Shown one piece after another: positions 17,520-26,900 of a stretch of DNA of 64,000 bases (its first letter is position 1; the number at the start of each line of letters is the position of its first letter). The notes below the pieces were generated by a model. That model saw only the letters and a program-made list of their open reading frames with translations. It was not told the origin of the DNA and did not search any database. The position numbers were made by a program, and so were the translations under genes. The stretch comes from Arthrobacter sp. B0490 (lineage in GTDB: Bacteria; Actinomycetota; Actinomycetes; Actinomycetales; Micrococcaceae): contig NZ_PJIR01000002.1 in NCBI RefSeq assembly GCF_002929355.1, positions 62,001 to 126,000 of the forward strand, written 5' to 3'.

Positions 17520-19628
17520 GTGACACCCCCCACTTCGGACTACACAGCCCGGCACCTCTCGGTGCTCGAGGGCCTCGAGGCCGTGCGCAAGCGTCCCGGC
17601 ATGTACATCGGGTCGACCGACTCCCGTGGCCTCATGCACTGCCTCTGGGAGATCATCGACAACTCCGTGGACGAGGCCCTGGCGGGCTACGGCCAGAGCA
17701 TCACGGTGATCCTGCATGCGGACGGGTCCGTGGAGATCCACGACGACGGCCGCGGCATCCCGGTGGACATCGAACCGAAGACCGGGCTCACCGGCGTGGA
17801 GGTCGTCTTCACCAAACTGCATGCCGGCGGCAAGTTCGGTGGTGGCTCCTACACCGCCTCGGGCGGCCTCCACGGCGTCGGGGCGAGCGTCGTCAACGCG
17901 CTCTCGTCCCGCCTGGACGTCTTCGTGGACCGCGGCAGCAAGACGTACGCCATGTCGTTCCGCCGGGGGGAGCCCGGCCTCTTCAAGGACGCCAGGACGC
18001 CGTCGCCCACGTCGTCCTTCGAACCCTTCCTGGACGGCTCCCGCCTCGAGATCGTCGGGACGGCCAAGCGGGGCGTCACCGGAACCCGCATCAGGTACTG
18101 GGCGGACCGCCAGATCTTCACCCCCGATGCCGCCTTCTCCTACGAGGAGCTGCAGACCCGCGCTCGCCAGACGTCGTTCCTCGTCCCGGGGCTGCGCCTC
18201 ACGCTCCGGGACGAGCGGAAGCTTCCGGGCACGCCGGGGGAGTCGGGGCCGGTGGAGGAGGTCTTCCAGCACGACGGCGGCATCTCCGAGTACGCGGAGT
18301 TCCTGGCGCTCGACGCGGCCGTGACGGATGTCTGGCGCTTCCAGGGCTCGGGCCGCTTCAAGGAGTCCGTGCCGGTCCTCGACGATCGCGGACACAGCCG
18401 GATGGCCGAGGTGGAGCGGCACTGCGACGTCGACATCGCCCTGCGCTGGGGTATCGGCTACGAGACGACGGTCCGCAGCTACGTCAACATCATCGCGACC
18501 CCGAAGGGCGGAACACACCAGACCGGCTTCGAGCAGGCCCTGCTGAAGACCTTCCGCAAGGTGATCGAGGCCAACGCGCGCAAACTGAAGGCGGGTAGCG
18601 ACAAGATCGAGAAGGACGACGTCTTCGCAGGCTTGACGGCCGTCCTCACGGTGCGTCTGGCCGAACCGCAGTTCGAGGGACAGACCAAGGAGATCCTCGG
18701 GACCTCCGCGGTGAAGGCCATCGTCGCGAAGGTGGTCGAGACGGAGCTGCAGGCCCGCCTGTCCTCCTCCGCCCGGAACGACAAGGCGCAGTCGGCCCTG
18801 CTGCTTGAGAAGGTCGTTGCCGAGATGAAGTCACGCATCTCCGCGAGGGTGCACAAGGAGACGCAGCGGCGCAAGAACGCCCTCGAGACGTCCACCATGC
18901 CTGCCAAGCTCGCCGACTGCCGCATCGACGACCCGGAGCGCTCCGAACTGTTCATCGTCGAGGGCGACAGCGCACTCGGCACGGCGAAGAACGCGAGGTC
19001 CTCCGACTACCAGGCGCTCCTGCCGATCCGGGGGAAGATCCTCAACGTGCAGAAGGCCTCCGTGGGCGACATGCTGTCCAACGCCGAATGCGCCGCCCTC
19101 ATCCAGGTCATCGGGGCCGGGTCCGGGCGGAGCTTCCAGCTGGACGCGCGCCGGTATGGCAAGGTCATCCTCATGACCGACGCCGACGTGGACGGCGCCC
19201 ACATCCGCACGCTGCTCCTCACCCTGTTCTTCCGGTACATGCGTCCGCTCGTCGAGGCCGGCCGGGTTTATGCCGCCGTCCCTCCCCTGCACCGCGTCGA
19301 GGTGATCAACGGCGGCTCGAAGGCGAACGAGATGATGTACACCTACTCCGAGGCGGAACTGACGCGCCTCCTGGCGGCGCTCGAGAAGAAGGGCAAGCGG
19401 TACAAGTCGCCCATCCAGCGCTACAAGGGGCTCGGTGAGATGGACGCCGACCAACTGGCCGAGACCACGATGGATCCGCGGCACCGGACCCTGCGGCGTG
19501 TGCTGATCCAGGAGGCCGAGTCGGCCGAGAACGTCTTTAACCTCCTGATGGGCAGCGACGTGGCCCCGCGCAAGGACTTCATCATCGCAGGGGCCGCGTC
19601 CCTGGATCGGGACCGCATCGACGCCTGA
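17520..19628 (+). CDS. parE: DNA topoisomerase IV subunit B
   Basis: A 702-residue ATPase subunit of type IIA topoisomerase. The GHKL ATP site is seen in DNSVDEALAGYGQ (about 51-63), DDGRGIPVD and the GGLHGVGASVVN loop. The transducer follows, then the TOPRIM domain with EGDSALGTAKNARSSDYQAL (about 481-500) and DADVDGAHIRTLLLT. The GTG at 17520 is chosen because AAGGAG is seven bases upstream; the in-frame ATG at 17514 is too close. It is assigned to ParE rather than GyrB by the sigA-linked locus and the short length. Its partner subunit lies at 28888-31488. Confidence 0.9.
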   Translation: MTPPTSDYTARHLSVLEGLEAVRKRPGMYIGSTDSRGLMHCLWEIIDNSVDEALAGYGQSITVILHADGSVEIHDDGRGIPVDIEPKTGLTGVEVVFTKLHAGGKFGGGSYTASGGLHGVGASVVNALSSRLDVFVDRGSKTYAMSFRRGEPGLFKDARTPSPTSSFEPFLDGSRLEIVGTAKRGVTGTRIRYWADRQIFTPDAAFSYEELQTRARQTSFLVPGLRLTLRDERKLPGTPGESGPVEEVFQHDGGISEYAEFLALDAAVTDVWRFQGSGRFKESVPVLDDRGHSRMAEVERHCDVDIALRWGIGYETTVRSYVNIIATPKGGTHQTGFEQALLKTFRKVIEANARKLKAGSDKIEKDDVFAGLTAVLTVRLAEPQFEGQTKEILGTSAVKAIVAKVVETELQARLSSSARNDKAQSALLLEKVVAEMKSRISARVHKETQRRKNALETSTMPAKLADCRIDDPERSELFIVEGDSALGTAKNARSSDYQALLPIRGKILNVQKASVGDMLSNAECAALIQVIGAGSGRSFQLDARRYGKVILMTDADVDGAHIRTLLLTLFFRYMRPLVEAGRVYAAVPPLHRVEVINGGSKANEMMYTYSEAELTRLLAALEKKGKRYKSPIQRYKGLGEMDADQLAETTMDPRHRTLRRVLIQEAESAENVFNLLMGSDVAPRKDFIIAGAASLDRDRIDA

Positions 19629-19716
19629 CGTGCGCGTGGCGGGATCTCGGGGCGGCCCGAGGATGGGGTGTGGACCTGCTGCAGGCGAGCACGACGGGAA
19701 GCCGCACCGGAGCTGC

Positions 19717-20712
19717 TCAGCCCAGCAGTTCCGGTGCCACGAGCAGCACCGGGGGCACCACGAGGAGCAGGCCGGCCGTGGAGAGGGCGAGGCCCTGCTG
19801 GAGACGGCCCAGTGGCGGCAGGGGCGTGAGCAGCCGTCGCAGCCGATGCGCCGTCGATCGTGCGTCGGCGACCCCGCCGGTCACATCGGCCGCAGCGGGG
19901 TTCCCCCCACCCCTGCCCTCGTCCGCGAGGGGGTCGTCGAGCTCGTCCTGCGGGGGCGGGAGCGCGCCCGAGCCGACGATGGCGATGGCGCGTACGAGCG
20001 TGGGTTCGTCGACGTGGCGCAGGGCCTCGTCGTCCGCGAGCATCTCGATCAGCTCGCTCACGGCGCGCTGCGCGAGCTGCGACGTCGGGAGCCAGGGCAG
20101 CGCCGCACGCCATGCGGCGAAGGCCCACAGCAGCAGATGGTGCCGCTGGTGGAGGTGTGCGTTCTCGTGCGTGAGGACCGCGTCGAGCTCGGCGCGGCTG
20201 AGGAGGCCGATGAGACCGTCCGACATGACCGTCACGGACCGCGCCCCGCCGGGGAGGCAGTAGGCCACGGGGGCGGGATGACTGATCACCAGTGTGGCGG
20301 GCTGGTCGGCGGCGGGGGAGCTCAGCAGGTGGAGCATGTCCCGGTGGCGCCTGCGCTGCCGACGGATGCGGACGAAGGTCAGCGCCAGGGTGAAGAGGAG
20401 GTGCCCGAACAGCAGGGTCGCCGCGCTGATCGCGAAGACGTGGATCACGCCAAGGGTCGCGGCGGACTCCTCGTTGAGCAGGATGCCGAAGAATCCCGCC
20501 GAGGCCGAGACGAGGTTGTCGCCGAGCGGCTCGAGGCCCCAGACGAGCATCGCCCCGATCATGGACAGTCCGCCGGCGAGGGCTATCGACTGCCAGAGGA
20601 TCATCGCGGTGAACGGAGCCCGTGCAGGCCACGAGGCGCGGGAGAGCGCGATCGGTGCCGGCCACGCGAGGACGATCGCGAGGGCCGCGAGCAGGTAGGA
20701 GGCCCAGAACAC
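19717..20712 (-). CDS. M56 family (BlaR1-like) membrane metallopeptidase
   Basis: A 331-residue integral membrane protease. Several hydrophobic helices (about 3-22, 35-60, 85-113) precede the zinc motif HENAH (182-186, HExxH) followed by HQRHHLLLWAF; EMLADDEAL supplies the third ligand region. A C-terminal helix LALSTAGLLLVVPPVLLV ends it. Unlike BlaR1 it has no C-terminal penicillin-sensing domain. The GTG at 20712 lies 8 bp after the blaI stop, so the two are co-transcribed and probably translationally coupled. By analogy with BlaR1-BlaI it would inactivate the repressor; its signal is unknown. Overlapping convergent transcription with parE is avoided by an 88-bp gap. Confidence 0.85.
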   Translation of the reverse strand: MFWASYLLAALAIVLAWPAPIALSRASWPARAPFTAMILWQSIALAGGLSMIGAMLVWGLEPLGDNLVSASAGFFGILLNEESAATLGVIHVFAISAATLLFGHLLFTLALTFVRIRRQRRRHRDMLHLLSSPAADQPATLVISHPAPVAYCLPGGARSVTVMSDGLIGLLSRAELDAVLTHENAHLHQRHHLLLWAFAAWRAALPWLPTSQLAQRAVSELIEMLADDEALRHVDEPTLVRAIAIVGSGALPPPQDELDDPLADEGRGGGNPAAADVTGGVADARSTAHRLRRLLTPLPPLGRLQQGLALSTAGLLLVVPPVLLVAPELLG

Positions 20713-20719
20713 CGACGGG

Positions 20720-21088
20720 TCAGCTGCCGCCGAGCAACTTGCGGAGGGTCTCGGCCTCGGCCGGGGAGACGCTGCCGATGAACCGTGCAAGGACGGCTTC
20801 GCGGTCGGGCGCTGTCACGAGCACCTCGTGCATGAGCTCCGCCGTGTGGTCCTCACGGCTCGTCACGGACCGGTAGCGGTGCGGGCGGCTGTCGCGCTCC
20901 CGCTCCACGAGGCCCTTCTTCTCCAGGCGCGACAGCACGGTCAGGACCGTCGTGACCGCCAGTTCGCGTCCGACCTCCCCTGACGGCGCCTCCGCGATCG
21001 CGTCCCGCAGGGCGTTGGCGTTCATCGCTTCCGGTGTCGCCCACAGGAGGTCCATCACCGTGCGTTCGAGGTCTCCGAGCGTTGCCAT
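20720..21088 (-). CDS. BlaI/MecI/CopY family transcriptional repressor
   Basis: A 122-residue winged-helix dimer. MATLGDLERTVMDLLWATPE is the classic N-terminus, followed by the recognition region TTVLTVLSRLEKKGLVERERDSRPHRY and a C-terminal dimerisation helix ending LRKLLGG. Such repressors bind dyads with TACA/TGTA-like or GTA-containing half sites. Three TTCTAC-N5-GTAGAA dyads lie in the divergent promoter region toward cydA, which makes autoregulation and control of the bd oxidase likely. A candidate -10, TTAGAT, reads on the minus strand at 21175-21170. The M56 gene follows directly. Confidence 0.9.
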   Translation of the reverse strand: MATLGDLERTVMDLLWATPEAMNANALRDAIAEAPSGEVGRELAVTTVLTVLSRLEKKGLVERERDSRPHRYRSVTSREDHTAELMHEVLVTAPDREAVLARFIGSVSPAEAETLRKLLGGS

Positions 21089-21196
21089 GTTCTTCCTTCG
21101 ATCAATGCACGACCGGAGCCCGTCCCGGGTCCCGATCCGCCCCCGCGAGGGGGCGATGAAGCGTGGTGCATCTAACGTACAGCGTCGGGCCGGACA

Positions 21197-21215
21197 TTTC
21201 TACTCCGCGTAGAAA
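21197..21215. promoter_or_regulatory. Operator-like palindrome 1 (TTTCTAC-N5-GTAGAAA)
   Basis: A perfect 19-bp dyad with spacer TCCGC. It lies about 20-40 bp upstream of the candidate blaI -10 on the minus strand and would overlap the -35 area of that promoter. Probable site for the adjacent BlaI-type repressor (inference). Confidence 0.75.
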
Positions 21216-21229
21216 TGCACCCCGATTTG

Positions 21230-21246
21230 TTCTACGATGTGTAGAA
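21230..21246. promoter_or_regulatory. Operator-like palindrome 2 (TTCTAC-N5-GTAGAA)
   Basis: A perfect 17-bp dyad with spacer GATGT, centred 32 bp from palindrome 1, about three helical turns. Confidence 0.75.
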
Positions 21247-21250
21247 GAAC

Positions 21251-21271
21251 TTTTCTACAGCGTGTAGAAAA
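21251..21271. promoter_or_regulatory. Operator-like palindrome 3 (TTTTCTAC-N5-GTAGAAAA)
   Basis: A perfect 21-bp dyad with spacer AGCGT, centred 23 bp from palindrome 2 and ending 38 bp before the cydA start. It is the copy best placed to block cydA transcription. Confidence 0.75.
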
Positions 21272-21309
21272 TCCGCGTCGCCGGCGCCCGGCGTTGCCGA
21301 AAGGGTCCG

Positions 21310-22878
21310 ATGGAAGCCTTGGAGATTGCCCGGTGGCAATTCGGGATCACGACCGTCTACCACTTCCTGATGGTGCCGCTGACCATCGGGCTGGGTCTGC
21401 TGGTCGCGACGATGCAGACCCTGTGGCACCGCACGGGCCAGGAGCACTACCTCCGCATGACGAAGTTCTGGGGGAAGCTCTTCCTCATCAACTTCATCAT
21501 GGGTGTCGCCACCGGCCTCGTGCAGGAGTTCCAGTTCGGCATGGCGTGGAGCGAGTACAGCCGCTTCGTCGGGGACGTCTTCGGGGCGCCGCTGGCGATG
21601 GAGGCGCTCTTGGCCTTCTTCGTCGAGTCGACGTTCCTCGGTCTCTGGATCTTCGGCTGGGACCGCCTGCCCCGGCTGATCCACCTGCTGTCGCTCTGGG
21701 CCGCCGTCCTCGCCTCCGTCTTCTCCGCCTACTTCATCCTCGTGGCGAACTCGTGGATGCAGCACCCGGTGGGCGTCGAGATGGTCGACGGCAGGCCGGT
21801 GATGGTCGACGCATGGGCGGTCTTCACCAACAACACTGCCCTCGTCGCCTTCCCCCACACCCTCTTCGGAGCCCTCGCGGTGGCCGGTGCCTTCCTCCTC
21901 GGCATCAGCTGGTACCACCTGTGGAAGCGGCGCCACGACGGGCTCGACACCGTCGGCGCGGACGGCACCCTCGTCGTCCGTGACCGGGTCGGTGCCCGTG
22001 ACGCCGTGGACCACGAGGTCTGGCTCCGCTCCGCACGGGCGGGTGCCCTCGTCGCCATGATCGCGTTCGCGGGCACCGGCATCACGGGGGACCTGCAGGG
22101 CAAGCTCATGTTCGACCAGCAGCCCATGAAGATGGCCGCCGCGGAAGCCGCCTGCCATGACGGCACGGGATTCTCGATCCTCTCCGTCGGCAATCTCGGT
22201 GCCCAGAGCTGTGACGACATCACCGCCGTCATCGAGGTGCCCGGCGTGCTCTCGTTCCTCGCCAACGGGGACTTCACCACCGAGGTCAAGGGCGTCAACA
22301 CCCTGCTCCCCGAGTACCAGGAGAAGTACGGCACCACGCTGCCGGACGACCCCATGTACGGCGAGCGCGCGGGCACCGAGATCGACTACCTGCCCGTCAT
22401 GGAGGTCACCTACTGGGGCTTCCGCATCATGATCGGCTTCGGCGCGATCGCCGCCGCGGCTGCCGCGGCCGCCCTGTGGGTCCTCCGCAGGGGCACCGTG
22501 CCGGAGTCACGGTGGCTCATGCGCCTCGCGGTGTTCGGCATCCTCGCTCCGTTCGGCGCCAACTCCGCGGGCTGGATCTTCACCGAGATGGGGCGCCAGC
22601 CGTTCGTCGTGGCGCCCAACCCGGACGCCTCCGGCATCGACAGCGTCTTCATGTTCACCGCCGCGGCGGTCTCGCCCGGCGTCTCCCTCGCCGAACTGGT
22701 CGTCTCCCTCGTCGCCCTCACGGCCGTCTACGCGGTGCTGCTCGTGGTCGAGGTGAGACTGCTGTTCACCTACGTCCGGGGCGGCACCGCCTCCGCGATG
22801 CCGGAGCTGGCGCACGTCGGGGCCGATCCGTCGACCGGCGGGAAGGACGACGGCGATGTCCTGGCCTTCGCCTACTGA
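21310..22878 (+). CDS. cydA: Cytochrome bd oxidase subunit I
   Basis: A 522-residue quinol oxidase subunit carrying hemes b558, b595 and d. The N-terminal helix QFGITTVYHFLMVPLTIGL includes the heme-b595 His (H18). Further conserved parts are FGMAWSEYSRFVGDVFGAPLA, LEGLL-like WIFGWDRLP, SWYHLWKRR (heme b558 His region) and the EMGRQPFVV motif near residue 435. It reduces oxygen to water with high affinity in the membrane. It is the first gene of cydA-cydB-cydDC. Three palindromes upstream suggest repression by the divergent BlaI protein. Confidence 0.95.
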   Translation: MEALEIARWQFGITTVYHFLMVPLTIGLGLLVATMQTLWHRTGQEHYLRMTKFWGKLFLINFIMGVATGLVQEFQFGMAWSEYSRFVGDVFGAPLAMEALLAFFVESTFLGLWIFGWDRLPRLIHLLSLWAAVLASVFSAYFILVANSWMQHPVGVEMVDGRPVMVDAWAVFTNNTALVAFPHTLFGALAVAGAFLLGISWYHLWKRRHDGLDTVGADGTLVVRDRVGARDAVDHEVWLRSARAGALVAMIAFAGTGITGDLQGKLMFDQQPMKMAAAEAACHDGTGFSILSVGNLGAQSCDDITAVIEVPGVLSFLANGDFTTEVKGVNTLLPEYQEKYGTTLPDDPMYGERAGTEIDYLPVMEVTYWGFRIMIGFGAIAAAAAAAALWVLRRGTVPESRWLMRLAVFGILAPFGANSAGWIFTEMGRQPFVVAPNPDASGIDSVFMFTAAAVSPGVSLAELVVSLVALTAVYAVLLVVEVRLLFTYVRGGTASAMPELAHVGADPSTGGKDDGDVLAFAY

Positions 22879-22953
22879 CCCCGCCCGTCCCACCGCCGGC
22901 CCGACGCCGCCGCTTCGTACTCGTCAGCCCCACTCGCCCGGAAGGTTCCTTTC

Positions 22954-23976
22954 ATGACCGAGGCACTGCCCACCCTCTGGTTCGTCGTCATCGCCGTGCT
23001 CTGGGCGGGTTACCTCTTCCTCGAGGGATTCGACCTCGGTGTCGGCATGCTCATGAAGCTGATGGCGCGGAACGACACGCAGCGGCGCGTCCTGCTGAAC
23101 ACGGTCGGACCGGTGTGGGACGGCAACGAGGTGTGGCTCGTCACGGCCGTCGGCGCGACGTTCGCCGCCTTCCCGTCCTGGTACGCGTCGCTGCTGTCGG
23201 CGCTCTACCTGCCCTTCCTGTGCGTGCTGCTCGGCCTGATCTTCCGGGCGGTCGCCTTCGAATGGCGCGGCAAGCGGGACAGCGATGCCTGGCGTGGCCG
23301 CTGGGACTGGGCCATCGCCATCGGCTCCTTCACCGCAGCGGCGGGGATCGGTGCGGTCCTCGCGCTGACGACGACGGGACTCCCGCTCGACGCCGACGGG
23401 AACCGTGTGGGCGGCGCCTTCGCGTGGGCCACCGCGCCGGCGTTCCTCGGGGCGGCCGCCGTCGTGCTGTTCTGCCTCGTGCATGCGGCGGCGTTCATCG
23501 CGCTCAAGACCGAGGGGCGCGTGCACGACCAGTCCGAGCGACTGTTCCGCCGGCTCCTGCCCGTCGCGCTGGTCCCGTTCCTGGGGTGGGCCCTCCTCGT
23601 CCAGCTGGACACCGGGACGGCCGTCACCTGGCTGGCCGTGGTGCTCGCCGTCGTGGCCGTCATCGCCGCCCACCGCTGCTCGGTCTCAGGGCGCGACGGT
23701 CGCGCGTTCGCGTCGCTCGGCGTCGGGATGCTCGCGCTCGTCGGGTCGATCTTCGGGGCGGCGTTCCCTGTCGTGCTGCCCTCCACCCTGGACCAAGCCT
23801 TCGACCTGACGGTGCAGAACGCCTCGTCGTCGCCCTACACGCTCGGCCTGATGAGCGTCGTCGCATGCTTCGGGCTGCCCCTCGTCCTCGCGTACCAGGG
23901 ATGGACGTACTGGGTCTTCCGCCGGCGCGTGTCGGAGGCGAGCATCCCCGCAGCACACGTCGTGGCCCCCCTGTGA
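22954..23976 (+). CDS. cydB: Cytochrome bd oxidase subunit II
   Basis: A 340-residue membrane subunit of bd oxidase with about eight helices. LWFVVIAVLWAGYLFLEGFD at the N-terminus and GPVWDGNEVWLV (about 49-60) are signature segments. It lies 75 bp after cydA; AAGGTTCC is the nearest ribosome site. The stop codon overlaps the GTG of cydDC (GTGA), so the two are translationally coupled. Confidence 0.95.
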   Translation: MTEALPTLWFVVIAVLWAGYLFLEGFDLGVGMLMKLMARNDTQRRVLLNTVGPVWDGNEVWLVTAVGATFAAFPSWYASLLSALYLPFLCVLLGLIFRAVAFEWRGKRDSDAWRGRWDWAIAIGSFTAAAGIGAVLALTTTGLPLDADGNRVGGAFAWATAPAFLGAAAVVLFCLVHAAAFIALKTEGRVHDQSERLFRRLLPVALVPFLGWALLVQLDTGTAVTWLAVVLAVVAVIAAHRCSVSGRDGRAFASLGVGMLALVGSIFGAAFPVVLPSTLDQAFDLTVQNASSSPYTLGLMSVVACFGLPLVLAYQGWTYWVFRRRVSEASIPAAHVVAPL

Positions 23977-26900
23977 GCGCCGCCGCTCCGGCCGTGCCCA
24001 GGGCCCGGCGCGCGTCCCCTCTCGCCGTCCTGTCCTCGGGCGGACCGGCAGGCTCGACGGGCGCAACAGGGGCTCCGTCGGCCGTGTACCTCCTCGGTGT
24101 GCTCGCCGCCGCCCGCGCCGCGGGACTGGTGCTCATGGCGCAGGCCCTCGCGCTCGGCATCGCGTCCCTCGCCGGCGGAGCGCCGGACGTCCGGGCCGTC
24201 CTCGTCCAGGGCGCGCTCGGCGCCGCCCTGCGCGCCGTCGCGGCCTGGGGGCAGGACGCGACCGCCGCGCGCCTCGCTCTCGGGGCCAAGGAGGGCCTGC
24301 GCGAGGCGGCCCTGCTGCGCGTGCTCGACGACGGCGGCACCACACGGGCGGATACCGCCGGCAGCGGGCAGGGTTCCCTCGCCGTGCTGCTGACCCGCGG
24401 GCTCGACGGCCTCGACAAGTACTACACGCAGTACCTGCCCGCACTGATCACCTGCGCCGTCGTCCCACTGCTCATCGGCACGCGGATCCTCCTCGCCGAC
24501 TGGGTCAGCGCCCTCATCATCGTGCTCACCGTGCCGCTGGTCCCCGTGTTCATGGCACTGATCGGCCTGCACACGCAGGAGCGCACCCAGGAGGCGGCCG
24601 CCGCCCTGGGGCGCCTGTCCGACCACCTGCTGGAGCTGGCGAGGGGGCTCCCCGTCCTCGTCGGCCTCGGCCGTGCCGCCGAGCAGACCCGGGCGCTCCG
24701 CGACATCGCCGGCACGTACACCTCCCGCACCATGACGACCCTCCGCACCGTGTTCCTCTCGTCCCTCGCCCTGGAACTCATCAGCACCATCTCCGTGGCC
24801 GTCGTCGCCGTGTTCGCGGGGGTGCGCCTGATCCACGGCGACCTGGGCCTGGAGACGGCCCTGGTCGCGCTGATCCTCGCGCCGGAATGCTACGGACCGC
24901 TGCGCGACCTCGGCGCGGCGCACCACGCCAGCGAGGACGGCGAGGAAGCCGGCGCCCGCGTCCGAGCGGTCATCACCGCCCCTCCCGCCGGGGCCCCCGC
25001 GCCGGTGCGCGCTCCGTCCTCCGCACCCGCGTCGTCCTCCGCACCCGCGTCGTCCGTGCCGTCCCTCGCACCCGCGTCGTCCGTGCCGGGCGGCGTCCGC
25101 GTCGAAGGCCTCACGGCACGGTACGACGGCGTCGTCGAACCGGTGTTCGAGGACGTCTCGTTCGTCCTCGCCCCGGGATCGGTGCTGGCACTCCGGGGCC
25201 CCAGCGGGTCGGGGAAGACGACGCTCATGCGGGCGCTGGCCGGGGGAGCGGCGATCCCGGCGGCATTGCGGCTGGAGGGCCGCGTCGACGGCCTGCCCGA
25301 AGGCGGGATCGCGTGGGTCCCCCAGCACCCGGAGCTCCTTCTGGCGACCGTCCGCGCGGAACTGGGCCTGTATGCCCGGCTGCCGGTGGATGCCCCGGCC
25401 ATCGACGCCCAGCTCGCCGCAGTGGGCGCCGCCGGACTGGCCGACCGGCAGACCGGGGAGCTGAGCCCCGGCGAGCTACGCCGCGTCGCCGTCGCACGCG
25501 CCCTGCTCCGCGCGCAGGACCCGGCGGTCCGCCTCCTGCTCCTCGACGAACCGACCGCCCACGTGGACGACGACGCCTCCCGCGCCATCCGGGGGGCCAT
25601 CGCGGCCCGCCGGCCGGGGCTCTCCGTCCTCCTGATAGCACACGACGACGAAACGGCCGGCCTCGCGACGGGCGAGCTCCGGCTGGACGCGCGGCAGTCC
25701 CTGGTGACGCAGGGCTCGGCGTCCTCCGCCCGGCCCGGCGGACGCGCGGAGAACCTGTGCGCCGCCGTCGTGGGTCCTCGCGCGGCCGTCCTTCCCGGCG
25801 CCGCGGGTCCCGCCGCCGGGCAGGGCCCGGCCGGCCCGGCTGCCCTGGTTGCGTCCGGTGCGTCCGGCGCCCGCACCGGGTCGTCGGACGCCGACCCGGC
25901 GGGATCGGACGCCGTCCGCGGGCTGTCCTGGCTCCGGTCCGTGCGCGACGTCCTGCACCTCGTCCGGCCGTGGGACCGTCGGTTCCTCGCCGCCGCCGCC
26001 CTGGGGCTCGGTGCCTCGGTCTTCGCCGTCGCGCTCACCGCGCTCAGCGGCTGGCTCATCGTCCGGGCCGCCGAGCAGCCGCCGATCCTCTACCTCCTCA
26101 CCGCCATCGTCGGCGTGCGGTTCTTCGGCATCGGACGCTCCCTGCTGCGTTACGAGGAGCGCCTCTGGCTCCATCGCGCGGTGTTCCACCGTGCCGACGA
26201 CACGCGCCTGCGGCTGTGGACCGGGCTCCTGGGAGCCGGGCGCTCGTGGCGCACGATAGCCCGGGGTTCGGGCGGCGTCGAGCGGCTCGTGGGGGACATC
26301 GACGAGTTGAGGGACCTCTCGGCCCGGACCCTGCTGCCCTTCGTCACCTCGGTGCTCACCGGACTCGCTGCCCTCGCCACGACGGCCGTGCTGCACCCGG
26401 CCGGTCTCGGCTGGCAGGCCCTCGCCGTGGGGGCGGCCCTCGTCGTCGCCCCGTTCGTGGCGGTCACGCGGGAGCGGGCTGCCGGTGCCGCGGCCGTGCA
26501 GCTGCGCGCCGACGCCCTCGAACGCGTCACCGGTCTCCTCCGGGCAGCGCCCGACCTCCGGGTGAACGGCGCCCATCGCGCCGCGCTCGGGGCGACGCGG
26601 CAGCTGGACCGCAGGGCGTCGGCCGCCTCGCGACGGTCCGCCGCCGCTGCCGGAGCGGCGACGGCGGTCGTCGTCGCGGCGAGCTGTGCAGCATCGCTCG
26701 GCATCCTTGCGGGTTCGGCCGGCCGACCCGCCGACACCACGGCGGTGCTCGTGCTGATGCAGCTCGCCCTGATCGAACCCTTCGTCGCAGGAGCATCCGC
26801 GGTGCAGCACTGGGGTGCGCTCGCCGCCGTCGTGCGCCGACTCCGGCCGAGGCTCGGTCCTCCCCGGGACTGGGACTCGCTCGGTACGGGCAGCACCGGA

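Noticed and set aside
22476..23972. N-terminal extension of the CydDC frame upstream of 23973
   Set aside because: It overlaps cydA and cydB in another frame, is Arg-rich and has no homology; the GTG overlapping the cydB stop is the natural start.
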